Shown in pieces: positions 15,093-22,785 of a DNA stretch of 27,307 bases. Origin of the DNA: an archaeon (GTDB lineage Archaea; Iainarchaeota; Iainarchaeia; Iainarchaeales; Iainarchaeaceae); contig SBBR01000029.1 in assembly GCA_005239615.1 (NCBI GenBank), forward strand, positions 1 to 27,307, read 5' to 3'. Positions within the stretch are counted from its first letter, which is position 1. Every line of letters starts with the position of its first letter. The position numbers and the translations under genes were made by a program. Below the pieces are notes generated by a model. That model was not told where the DNA came from. It worked only from the letters and a program-made list of their open reading frames with translations, and searched no databases.

Positions 15093-15769
15093 TCACAAGC
15101 TACCGTCAACAGCAACGCGTTGACAAAAGAGAAAGCTTTCTGCCTTGATAATAAGCCCAATTAAATTAGTTTTTTCCTCACGCGTTGTTGGTTGTTTGGC
15201 ATTTGTCAAATTTATCTTTAATTCAAGTATTTTTAGATAGTCTTCTGCACTTGGTTTTGACTGGGCTAATTTAACCTTGAGTTCATTAGTTAAGTTATAA
15301 ACATCCTCCATGCTCATCCCCTCTAATTCTCTTATTCTTGCTGCTTCGTCGAACCTCGCCTGCCTAGCTCTCGTCTGGGGATTATCTTCCCTTGAAAAAG
15401 TTGCTTCCCCTCAAAAGTCATTGATTGGGGCGCTAATTCGCTGGGAGGACGGTATACGCCTGAACCAAAAGTATGAGGTGTATGTAGCTTCCGTTGCTCA
15501 GCGTCACTTCTTCGATATTTCCATCCTTTCTTACCCCAGTTTGGCCCCCTCGACCTCCTGCGGTTCGCCTTCGTCCTCCTCCTCGGGAGTTATCCTTGAA
15601 GCATCCTTTCCATTTGCTCTCTGCGCGACGCCTCGATAAAACCTTTGTTGCCCGGCTTGGAGCTTATCGGCCTCTTGCGCATCTCACGCCCGCGGTTGGT
15701 AGCTCCACCTTGGGAGGCCTTCCACATCCACCTGACCTTTCTGTTCGGCCTCTGGATTCCTCGGCGCAT
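15093..15769 (-). pseudogene. Gene remnant with several frameshifts
   Basis: Four successive open segments in different frames read as one protein on the minus strand. They are: ATG 15769 to 15590 (RRGIQRPNRKVRWMW, ending SRREQMERMLQ); 15593-15531 (ITPEEEDEGEPQEVEGAKLG); 15534-15433 (VRKDGNIEEVTLSNGSYIHL); and 15410-15093 (ATFSREDNPQTRARQARFDE, AARIRELEGMSMEDVYNLTN). Each junction is an overlap of one or a few bases, as single-base indels would give. TTTAAATT lies about 30 bases before the ATG, a remaining promoter. The helical segment RFDEAARIREL resembles a UVR-type helix pair; otherwise I do not recognise it. The last residues run into the repeat region and may be foreign. Confidence 0.55.
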
Positions 15770-15906
15770 CAAAACTGGTAATATGAAAGGCCGAGGTTGA
15801 ATTTAAAGGTTTGCTGGCGTTGAATGCCAAGCTGCTGATTGGAGTTTTCCGCTGCCGGACACCCCTCATGGAGAAGGCGATTGTTGGAAATGCATCAAAA
15901 AGCGTT

Positions 15907-17274
15907 TCATTCGCCAAGCAGCGGTAATGGCGAGCCTTCCGTGCCTTCCTCGTGGCTATCGAGGATTTGCATCACTCCAACGCGGCTGTTGCCGGTGAGC
16001 ACCACCGAGAGGTTCACGTCATCCCCCGCTGAATGCACGGGATTGACAAGCGCGTTGAAGTAGCCGCTTGAAAGCGCGTAGTGGGCGTTCTGGTCCTCTA
16101 TGAATATCGAGTTCGTGTCAAAGCGCGCCTTCTGGAAGACTGTGAACTTGATGCCGATTTCCTTCTCCTTCTCGGCAAGGTCCGCGAGGAACTTCTCCCT
16201 CCCACCATTCAAGACAGTCACAAGGCCAGAAATTCCTGTCTCCGGGTCCTCGACGGACTTCACGTTGAAGCCCAGCTTGCCGAGCTCCTCGGAAAGGACC
16301 TGCACAAATGCCTTGTAGTCCTGCGCCTCGGCCACCTTGATGGCTACAAGGTTCTGGTCGAGGCGGATTTCGAAGAAATCCACACCGGCGTAGCCCGTGA
16401 GGAAGGCGTTGAGGTCCTGCTCGAACACTTTCTCTGGCTCGGTGAAAAAGAGCTTTGTCTCCTCTGTCTTGTCCTTCACCTCGAGGCTGGAATTGTAGTC
16501 AGTGCCTCCGCTAAAAAAGCCCTTCACTATCCCGAGTGCCGGGGCATCAAGCTTTGAGGATTTCCCCTCAAGCGAGAAGACGTCCTCGAGGCTTGAGATT
16601 GTGAATGCATTGTTTACCGCTGAAAACTTCGGTGCGGAGTCGAGGTTCCTCTCTATGAGACCTGACATGGCTGCGAGCCTCTGGCCCTGGAAGTCGGCAT
16701 TGAGCGTCACTTCCAGACTGTCGCCTTTCCGGGTATCCATTGTGACTATTACCTGCGCCTGCCTGTTCTGGGGCTTGTAGGTGTAATTCAGGTCCGCGTC
16801 ATCGTTCCTGAACTCGATGTTCTCAGGGATGGAGACAAGTGCGGAGGGGAATAGGTTGTAGCCTGAAAGGATGTTGGCGTCCGCTATCGCCCTGAGCGCC
16901 TCTGGCATTTTTTCAGACGAGGAAAACTTTACGCTCGTGCGGAAATTGGCTGTCTTGTCGGGAGGTTCGAAAAACTCGGAGCCGCTCACACCAAAAATGC
17001 CTGGAAGCTTCCTCAGCTCGGCATCTACATTGGCCACGTTGAACTCAGTGGTAGTTCCAACGAGTATCGCGGTAGGGAAGACCTGCAGGACCTTAACTGG
17101 AACCTGCTTTGCGGTGTAGGAAACCCGCGTGGTGTTTTGCTGCACCGGAGGAACCGGCACATTGGGGTTCTGCTGACTCCCGCCCTGTGAATCATAGGTT
17201 ATCGCCGCGAACAGCGAGCCGACCATCACTACAAGGATTACAAGGCTCCACAACTGCTGTTTAGACATCGCCAA
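15907..17274 (-). CDS. Membrane-anchored exported protein of unknown function
   Basis: A 455-residue protein with an N-terminal hydrophobic helix (residues about 9-25, WSLVILVVMVGSLFAAITY). It acts as a signal anchor, followed by a Gln/Pro/Asn-rich spacer and a large extracytoplasmic part of repeated alpha/beta units. Alternating strands and Glu/Lys-rich helices (KFLADLAEKEKEIGIKFTVF, VQVLSEELGKLGFNVKSVED) suggest two or three related domains of about 90 residues. No catalytic motif or cell-wall signal is seen and I do not recognise the family. Start choice: TTG 17274 lies five bases after GGGGTG, while ATG 17268 lies 11 bases after it; the spacing favours TTG, the codon favours ATG. The upstream 200 bases hold the 74-base repeat units. 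Confidence 0.75.
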   Translation of the reverse strand: MAMSKQQLWSLVILVVMVGSLFAAITYDSQGGSQQNPNVPVPPVQQNTTRVSYTAKQVPVKVLQVFPTAILVGTTTEFNVANVDAELRKLPGIFGVSGSEFFEPPDKTANFRTSVKFSSSEKMPEALRAIADANILSGYNLFPSALVSIPENIEFRNDDADLNYTYKPQNRQAQVIVTMDTRKGDSLEVTLNADFQGQRLAAMSGLIERNLDSAPKFSAVNNAFTISSLEDVFSLEGKSSKLDAPALGIVKGFFSGGTDYNSSLEVKDKTEETKLFFTEPEKVFEQDLNAFLTGYAGVDFFEIRLDQNLVAIKVAEAQDYKAFVQVLSEELGKLGFNVKSVEDPETGISGLVTVLNGGREKFLADLAEKEKEIGIKFTVFQKARFDTNSIFIEDQNAHYALSSGYFNALVNPVHSAGDDVNLSVVLTGNSRVGVMQILDSHEEGTEGSPLPLLGE

Positions 17275-17294
17275 TGCTACACCCCTTTTGTCGA

Positions 17295-17368
17295 AGGCCT
17301 ATCTCCCCACTGGGTAGATAACCTCCGCACCCAACCGCCGAAACGGTTGTGCTGCTTCAACATCGCCA
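17295..17368 (-). repeat. 74-base repeat unit 2 (conserved 43 bases plus variable hairpin)
   Basis: On the minus strand: 43 bases identical to unit 1 (17326-17368) containing the hairpin CAACCG-TTTCGG-CGGTTG. Then come GAGG, a 23-base imperfect hairpin at 17299-17321 (arms TTATCTACCC and GGGGAGATAG, loop AGT) and GCCT. It lies directly before the 17274 gene. Confidence 0.85.
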
Positions 17369-17399
17369 TTCTCCAACCTTTTTCCTCGGATATGAATTC

Positions 17400-17473
17400 A
17401 GGCTTGTTCCATTGAAAATGGAACAACCGTCGCACCCAACCGCCGAAACGGTTGTGCTGCTTCAACATCGCCA
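17400..17473 (-). repeat. 74-base repeat unit 1 (conserved 43 bases plus variable hairpin)
   Basis: On the minus strand: the 43 conserved bases at 17431-17473, then ACGG. A 23-base perfect hairpin follows at 17404-17426 (arms TTGTTCCATT and AATGGAACAA, loop TTC), then GCCT. It has the same plan and size as unit 2, but the hairpin sequence is almost entirely different. Confidence 0.85.
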
Positions 17474-17530
17474 CCCGAAACACCGTTTGGTTTTTAGCAA
17501 GCCTTTAAAACCGTTGCCGCCCCCAATCAA

Positions 17531-17579
17531 TGCCGATCGGCACTAAATCATACATAGGTGCCGAATAAGCTTTATAAAA
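17531..17579 (+). promoter_or_regulatory. FKBP promoter with palindromic site
   Basis: TATA box CTTTATAAAA at 17570-17579 lies 46 bases before the ATG at 17626. Upstream is a perfect 12-base palindrome TGCCGATCGGCA (17531-17542), and its half-site TGCCGA recurs at 17559-17564 where the BRE should be. A regulator binding TGCCGA could block TFB and TBP. Confidence 0.5.
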
Positions 17580-17625
17580 CGACTCAAATCCGAAGGCGAC
17601 TGACGTTGTAAAGGCGGGAATTTTA

Positions 17626-18555
17626 ATGGGTGAAGAAAAAGGAAAACGGATGGTGATGCTCGAGTTCAGCGGAAAGGAGCTCACCAACAACAGGGTCTTC
17701 GATACCACCTCCGAGCAGGAGGCAAGGGAGAACGGTCTCTACAGCGAAAACGCGAAGTTCGGGCCGGTGCCTGTGGTTGTGGGGCATAACGATGTGCTGC
17801 CTGCGCTGGATGAAGCGCTCTCGACAATGAAGGAAGGCGAGGAGCGCACTTTAAGGATTCCCCCTGAAAAGGCCTTTGGCGAGAGGAGGAAGGAACTTGT
17901 GGTTGTGGCGCCGCTGCAGGCTTTCCTTTCGCACAAAATAAACCCGGTGCCAGGTCTCATTGTGGACCTGAACGGCACACCGGGAAGGGTGCAGACGGTT
18001 TCCGGCGGGCGCGTGAGGGTAGACCTGAACAACGACCTCGCTGGGAAGGAAGTGGAGTATACGCTCAGGGTCGCAAGGGAAATCGTGGGGGCTAGGGAGA
18101 AGGCACAAGCCCTAACTGAGAAGTTCTTCCCGCTGCGCGGCAGGAAGGCAGAGGCTAGGCTGGAGAACGGCACGCTGAAGGTAAAGCTGCCGAAGGAGCA
18201 TGCACAGCAGGCAGGGAACATAATCGCAGCTTTCACCAAGACAGCCAGGGAAGTCGTGCCTGAACTAAAAACAATTGAGGTTGTCGAGTCTTTTGAAGCC
18301 AAGGCCGGCAATTGGGAAAAGCAGGAGAAAAATACGGAAGGTGAAAAAGCCGCCCATGCAGGTGAAGAAAAACAAGAGACTGCCAGGAGCCAAGAAGTGG
18401 CGCACGAGACGAAAATAGCCCTCGAGGTGAAGAAAACGGATTCAACGATGATAGTCAAGCCCAAGCCAAAGGAAAGGCTAAAAACCATGGCGCCTTCCAA
18501 ATCAACTGACTCTACCGCAATATGGCATGCGAAAAAGAAAACACGACCAAGCTGA
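17626..18555 (+). CDS. FKBP-type peptidyl-prolyl isomerase (SlyD-like) with long tail
   Basis: Prolyl isomerase and folding chaperone of 309 residues. Residues about 8-100 plus 140-155 form the FKBP core (VMLEFSGKELTNNRVFDTTS, LPALDEALSTMKEGEERTLR, IPPEKAFGER). An insert-in-flap chaperone domain typical of SlyD-like archaeal FKBPs sits between (LIVDLNGTPGRVQTVSGGRV). Residues about 158-225 form a further alpha/beta domain found in long archaeal FKBPs. The last 80 residues are Lys/Glu/Thr-rich and probably disordered, ending KKKTRPS. There is no signal peptide, so it is cytoplasmic. The ATG at 17626 follows GGCGGGAA and a good TATA box. Confidence 0.9.
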   Translation: MGEEKGKRMVMLEFSGKELTNNRVFDTTSEQEARENGLYSENAKFGPVPVVVGHNDVLPALDEALSTMKEGEERTLRIPPEKAFGERRKELVVVAPLQAFLSHKINPVPGLIVDLNGTPGRVQTVSGGRVRVDLNNDLAGKEVEYTLRVAREIVGAREKAQALTEKFFPLRGRKAEARLENGTLKVKLPKEHAQQAGNIIAAFTKTAREVVPELKTIEVVESFEAKAGNWEKQEKNTEGEKAAHAGEEKQETARSQEVAHETKIALEVKKTDSTMIVKPKPKERLKTMAPSKSTDSTAIWHAKKKTRPS

Positions 18556-18750
18556 AGGTACGGGACACCAAGCTAAGGAGATTGTATGACCGAAAAAAAA
18601 ATCTCTGTTCGTCGAGCCCCACAAACATTATACTTGAATCAAACCCTTAACCGGAAAACGTAGTTGGAAAGGCTTGCCGCGAACCTTTTTAAGCCTTTGG
18701 GAATGGCATTATTTTAGCCATTTACTGATTTTGGTTATAGTGATTTTTGC

Positions 18751-19407
18751 ATGACTGAACATCAGATTAAGGACGTCAAGACAGGCACCACGACTGTGGG
18801 GCTGATTTACGACGGTGGGGTTGTGCTCGCGGCTGACAAGCGCGCGAGCATGGGCCACATTGCTTATGAAGAGGAGTCGGAGAAGATTTACAAGGTCAAC
18901 GACTTCACGGCGATGACAAATGCGGGCAATGTCGGGGACTCGCTTACGGTGATAAGGTTCATAAGGGCGCAGGCAAAGGTGTACGAGCTTGAGAGGGGTG
19001 AGAGGATGAGCGCAAAGGCAATCGCAACGATACTTTCCAATGTACTTGGGGCGAACCGCTACTACCCTTTTATAGTGCAGTTCGTGATTGGGGGCTACAA
19101 CGGCAAGCCTGGGCTCTTTGATGTCACTCCTTATGGCGCCGTCCTAGAAAGGACGCAGTACGCTGTCTCCGGCTCGGGAACGGAACCTGCCCTCACAGCG
19201 CTCGATTTGGGCTACAAGAAGGGCATGGGTGAGAAGGAAGCGGTCGCGCTTGCAGTGAGGGCAATTGAGGCTGGAAAGAGAAGGGACATATTTTCTGGCG
19301 GGGTAGGCGCCACGGTGTGGGTGGTCGACGCGAAGGGCGCGAGGGAAGTGCCCAAGGCATCGCTGGATAGGCTCGCGAAGGAAGCGGTTGCGAGCGCAGG
19401 GCAGTGA
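18751..19407 (+). CDS. psmB: Proteasome beta subunit
   Basis: Proteolytic subunit of the archaeal 20S proteasome, 218 residues. A 12-residue propeptide ends KDVKTG and is cut to expose the nucleophile of TTTVGLIYDGG. In mature numbering Thr1, Asp17 and Lys33 (from SEKIYKV) are all present, and SGSGTE carries the conserved Ser; the enzyme should be active and self-processing. It forms the inner rings with alpha subunits encoded elsewhere. TATA-like ATTATTTTAG at about 18709-18717 or CTTTTTAAG at 18685-18693 precedes the ATG, with GTGAT as a possible ribosome site. A hairpin and T-runs follow the gene. Confidence 0.97.
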   Translation: MTEHQIKDVKTGTTTVGLIYDGGVVLAADKRASMGHIAYEEESEKIYKVNDFTAMTNAGNVGDSLTVIRFIRAQAKVYELERGERMSAKAIATILSNVLGANRYYPFIVQFVIGGYNGKPGLFDVTPYGAVLERTQYAVSGSGTEPALTALDLGYKKGMGEKEAVALAVRAIEAGKRRDIFSGGVGATVWVVDAKGAREVPKASLDRLAKEAVASAGQ

Positions 19408-19454
19408 AGACGGAGCAAGCTAGGCAGAACCCCAAATAAAAATAACGACCGTGA

Positions 19455-19510
19455 CGCCCAGAGACCCTATGGGCGCCTGGGACTGGACGTATTTTTGTTT
19501 TTGAGTTTTA
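19455..19510 (+). terminator. Hairpin and T-rich tracts after psmB
   Basis: Stem CGCCCA/TGGGCG at 19455-19460 and 19470-19475, followed by T-rich sequence (ATTTTTGTTTTTGAGTTTTA, 19490-19509). Archaeal termination occurs at T-runs. The last part also serves as TATA (TTTTAATATT) for the next gene. Confidence 0.5.
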
Positions 19511-19546
19511 ATATTACAAGCTAGGGACTTGCACTCATTTTACGCA

Positions 19547-21466
19547 ATGAAAGTGTTTTGGATGGAATTCGCCTACCTCAAGGAAGTCAAGGAGACAGTG
19601 CAGGCCACAGTGCCGCGCGAGGCCGAGGTGTCCAGCGTGGACATCGAGGGCCCTGAGATAGCGATTTACACCAAGAACCCGAAGGCGTTCCACGATAACG
19701 AGGACTACGTGAGGGCGCTCGCGCAGCAGCTCAAGAAGAAAATCAACATCCGCGCCGACAAGAGCCTGTTGCTGGAAGAGAAGGAAGCGAAGGAAATGAT
19801 AATGCAGATTGTGCCGCAGGACGCGAAGATTTCGGACATACAGTTCATGGAGCCGTTCTCCGAGGTCATGGTAGAGGCGCTCAAGCCAGGTCTCGTCATA
19901 GGCAAAGGAGGCCAGACCACTAAGGACATTATCCTGCAGACAGGGTGGACGCCTAGGATTGTGAGATCCCCGACCCAGCCTTCTGAGATACTAAGCGGGA
20001 TACGCAGGCATCTCGTGAAGTACGCTTCCGAGAGGAAGAAGATACTGCAGGACACCGCGAAGAAGATTTACTCGGAAAAGACCCAGCAGAGCTGGATAAG
20101 GCTTACTCCATTGGGCAGCTTCAGGCAAGTGGGCAGGAGCTGCATACTAATAGAAACGAGGAAGACGAAAATATTGCTGGACTGCGGAATCAATGTCTCT
20201 GCCCAGAGCAAGGAGGATGAATTCCCATACCTCGACGCAATCAGGTTCCCGCTCACGGAACTTGATGCGGTGGTGCTGAGCCACGCCCACATGGATCATT
20301 GCGGGTTCATTCCCTACCTGTTCCGGATGGGCTACCGCGGCCCTGTTTACTGCACCGAGCCCACGCGCGACCTCTCCGCCCTGCTGCTTTTCGACGCAAT
20401 AGATATTAGCGCAAAGGAAAATAAGGAGCATCCTTTCAGCGAGCGCGACGTCAAGGAAATGCTCAAGTACTGCATCACGCGCGAGTACAGGGAAGTAACG
20501 GACATCGCGAACGACATAAGGATAACGTTCCACAATGCCGCGCACATCCTCGGCAGCGCATCGGTGCACCTGCATATAGGCGAGGGGGCGCACAATTTGG
20601 TGTATTCTGCCGACATAAAGTACGGTTTCACCCGCCTGTTCAACAACGTGGACATCAATTATCCGAGAATCGAGACGCTCATACTCGAGAGCACCTACGG
20701 CGCCAAGGAGGATGTGAAGCCCACACGTGAGGAAACCGAAGCCGACCTCCTCAAGGTTATGCAGGAAACCGTGAGCCACGGAGGCAACGTCCTCATACCT
20801 GTTTTTGCGGTTGGAAGGGCGCAGGAGCTGCAACTCGTGCTCGAGAACTATTATAGGAAGGGTCTCCTCGACCCGGAGACAAAGGTGTATGTGGATGGCC
20901 TCACGAGGGAGAGCTCGGCAATTCACACGGCATATCCGGAGTACCTGAGGAACGTGGTGCAGAAGCGCGTGCTCCAGAACGACTCGCCGTTCACCTCCGA
21001 CATTTTCCAGGTCGCGAAGCCGGAGGACAGAGACAATATCATAAAACAGGGGAAATCAATCATACTCGCCTCGAGCGGAATGCTCACAGGGGGCGCGAGC
21101 CTGAATTATTTCTACCGCATGGCTGAGAACCCTGCAAATACCCTCATTTTCGTGGGCTACCAGGGCGAGGGCTCGCTCGGAAGGAAAATTCAGCAGGGCC
21201 TCAAGGCGATGCCGATAACCGAAAACGGCGGCAGGACGAGGAAGCTGGACATCAACATGAGGGTCGAGACGCTGGATGGTTTCTCAGGCCACTCAGATAG
21301 GTCTGAGCTCATTGCTTATGTGCGCAACCTCAAGCCCAAGCCAAAGAGGATACTTACGAACCACGGCGAGGCCACGAAATGCGTGGAGCTGGCGCGCTTC
21401 ATCTCCGCGAAATTCGCAGTCACGGCTCAGGCGATAAGGAACCTCGATTCAGTAAGGCTGAAGTAA
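19547..21466 (+). CDS. fttA: aCPSF1/FttA: KH-domain beta-CASP ribonuclease
   Basis: Transcription-termination and 3'-end processing ribonuclease of archaea, 639 residues from ATG 19547. Two N-terminal KH domains (IEGPEIAIYTKNP; the second with GKGGQTTKD) bind RNA. The metallo-beta-lactamase domain has the zinc motif SHAHMDHCGF and NAAHILGSA. The beta-CASP insert has LIPVFAVGRAQELQLVLE and SSGMLTGG. The return to the lactamase fold has SGHSDRSELI, and the dimerising C terminus has LTNHGEATKCVELARF. All metal ligands look present. Start choice: TATA TTTTAATATT at about 19505-19514 puts transcription near 19537, so TTG 19529 is unlikely; ATG 19562 (MEFAYLKEV) is an alternative close to the family start. 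Confidence 0.95.
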   Translation: MKVFWMEFAYLKEVKETVQATVPREAEVSSVDIEGPEIAIYTKNPKAFHDNEDYVRALAQQLKKKINIRADKSLLLEEKEAKEMIMQIVPQDAKISDIQFMEPFSEVMVEALKPGLVIGKGGQTTKDIILQTGWTPRIVRSPTQPSEILSGIRRHLVKYASERKKILQDTAKKIYSEKTQQSWIRLTPLGSFRQVGRSCILIETRKTKILLDCGINVSAQSKEDEFPYLDAIRFPLTELDAVVLSHAHMDHCGFIPYLFRMGYRGPVYCTEPTRDLSALLLFDAIDISAKENKEHPFSERDVKEMLKYCITREYREVTDIANDIRITFHNAAHILGSASVHLHIGEGAHNLVYSADIKYGFTRLFNNVDINYPRIETLILESTYGAKEDVKPTREETEADLLKVMQETVSHGGNVLIPVFAVGRAQELQLVLENYYRKGLLDPETKVYVDGLTRESSAIHTAYPEYLRNVVQKRVLQNDSPFTSDIFQVAKPEDRDNIIKQGKSIILASSGMLTGGASLNYFYRMAENPANTLIFVGYQGEGSLGRKIQQGLKAMPITENGGRTRKLDINMRVETLDGFSGHSDRSELIAYVRNLKPKPKRILTNHGEATKCVELARFISAKFAVTAQAIRNLDSVRLK

Positions 21467-21990
21467 TGCCCTTCTCTCATTCACTTTAACGCCATAATTG
21501 CTTATTTTTACCGCCTAATTTCCACTAAAATTCTCTTTTATTAGCTAAAATAATTTTAGCTACAATTTTTCGCCTCAAAATTAACAACCCTCGCCAAAAA
21601 AACCCGCGAAACCACTCCACCCAACAAGAAAATTTTTTACACACGCCTGCTGAAGGAGCCGTCTGAGTCCCGCACATCCGTGAGCGGCAGCAGTTTCGCC
21701 GATAAACAATTATGCCCTCGTCGATTTACAAAGGTTCAGTTGCGTAAAAAATTAACAAAAATTTGGACAGAGGGGGAATGTTATTTTGGCGATTGGGCGC
21801 CAAATTTTGTTGGGAAAGGCATCTAATACATAACTCGATTTTTCCACGTTTTCTGGGATTTTTATTTCTCAGAAAAAAAGCAAGATATACATAAGAAAAA
21901 AGGCATTAAAATGCTTATTTTAGTCCATAACTCCTTACAATGACAATTCTTGGCAAACGGAGCACGCTACAGCCTCCGTTTTACCGAAAA
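21467..21990. other. AT-rich, palindrome-rich spacer, possible replication origin
   Basis: No credible gene in 520 bases. Contents: perfect palindrome TAGCTAAAAT-A-ATTTTAGCTA (21542-21562); stem CTGCTG/CAGCAG (21647-21652, 21688-21693) around a short GC-rich island; a G-string GGACAGAGGGGG (21765-21776) resembling the G-rich end of origin recognition boxes; TTTGGCG/CGCCAAA (21785-21791, 21798-21804); TTTTCTG/CAGAAAA (21849-21855, 21870-21876); and AAACGGAG/CTCCGTTT (21955-21962, 21974-21981). Base composition stands out from the GC-richer surroundings. Confidence 0.4.
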
Positions 21991-22017
21991 GTATTTATAT
22001 AACTTGGGGCAATATGA

Positions 22018-22226
22018 TTGGTGATTTCAGGCACCTTCAGAGCGAAGCTCTGGAGGCCTCGTCCCAGAGTGGACAAGGTGGCGGAGATGCGGATTATGTC
22101 CAAAAGACAGGGTTCGATCGGAAGCCAAAGCCGGGCGCAAACCTTGGCAAGGTGCCTGGAACAAGGCGGCGAGAGGATACAAGACGAAGCAATTGGTTTC
22201 GAGAAAGCCCTACACTAGAGTTTTTT
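22018..22226 (+). ncRNA. Probable structured non-coding RNA of unknown class
   Basis: A strong TATA box TATTTATATAA (21992-22002) predicts transcription from about 22018. CAGGCACCTT (22028-22037) pairs perfectly with AAGGTGCCTG (22149-22158). Directly next to it is the very stable hairpin CAGAGC-GAA-GCTCTG (22038-22052). Inside are GTCC/GGAC (22061-22064, 22071-22074) and CAAGGT/ACCTTG (22074-22079, 22141-22146), and a T6 run at 22221-22226 follows. I could not match it to tRNA, 5S, SRP, RNase P, or C/D or H/ACA guides. Two frames are also open here; one could begin with a leaderless GTG at 22021 and encode 65 residues, so a small protein remains possible. Confidence 0.5.
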
Positions 22227-22336
22227 CAAAAAGCCAACAAGCTATTGTCACCCCTTCCTCCCCTCGCCGCACCTTGACTTTATTCTTGCCACCGGGATGT
22301 GAGCGGAATCGGCTCTAACTAGATAGTATTGACGCT

Positions 22337-22365
22337 AATTGGCCTTGGCCAATTGCCATGGCAAT
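22337..22365. promoter_or_regulatory. Twin perfect palindromes
   Basis: AATTGGCC-TT-GGCCAATT (22337-22354) overlaps the perfect 14-base palindrome ATTGCCATGGCAAT (22352-22365) by three bases. They lie upstream of the frameshifted membrane-protein gene and may be an operator. Confidence 0.4.
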
Positions 22366-22407
22366 ATACCACATGAATAAGGGCAACATACGCCTCTTTG
22401 ACACGGA

Positions 22408-22652
22408 GTGTTGTTTGTCGTAGGGCTTGATAGGAAGAAAAACCCGGCCCAATTTTTGGCGGCAATTACCATCATTGCCCTTTTGGGCCTTTGCATTGCG
22501 CTGGCTGGGCTGGGGTTTATTTCGGCAGGAACCTTTGTTCCGGCGCTTGCGTGCTTGCGGTTTTGCTTGCCACAATTTTTTGGGGAGGGATCGCGGCGCA
22601 GAAACGACCTGATCCCAAAGAGCGCCCATCACAAAAGCCGGTTCACTTATAG
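22408..22652 (+). pseudogene. Frameshifted two-helix membrane protein
   Basis: From GTG 22408 the frame reads LFVVGLDRKKNPAQFLAAIT and a first membrane helix (IIALLGLCIALAGLGFISA). At about 22525-22560 a one-base shift is needed to continue into a second helix (VLAVLLATIFWGGIAA) and a basic, Pro-rich tail (QKRPDPKERPSQKPVHL) ending in TAG at 22650. Without the shift, the first frame turns into an unconvincing basic sequence. I infer a small two-pass protein that has suffered one indel. The N terminus is uncertain: an ATG at about 22374 in another frame has a protein-like start, so there may be a second shift. Confidence 0.45.
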
Positions 22653-22785
22653 CCACCCGGGACTCAGGACTAAAACCCAGTTCAGAACGGCACTGCCCAA
22701 ACAACCTGCGGCCATCTTCATTTCACGGCCCAGCAGCATTCGGAAGGTTATTATATTCCCAACGCGGTAGTTCTTCATTGGTGTT

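Noticed and set aside
17326..17473. CRISPR array
   Set aside because: Only two copies, with 62 bases between the cores, part of which is itself repeated in structure. No cas genes.
17277..17483. 68-codon minus-strand frame over the repeats
   Set aside because: The open frame results from the repeated units; the variable hairpins differ in sequence without keeping the encoded residues.
22097..22125. GGGTTCGATCGG looks like the T-loop of a tRNA
   Set aside because: The bases on either side (CAGGG and GGAAG) do not pair as a T-stem, and no acceptor, D or anticodon arm can be placed around it.
22075..22150. Weak likeness to 5S rRNA (CGGAAG...AAGCC)
   Set aside because: The conserved loops and the closing stem of 5S are absent and the length is wrong.
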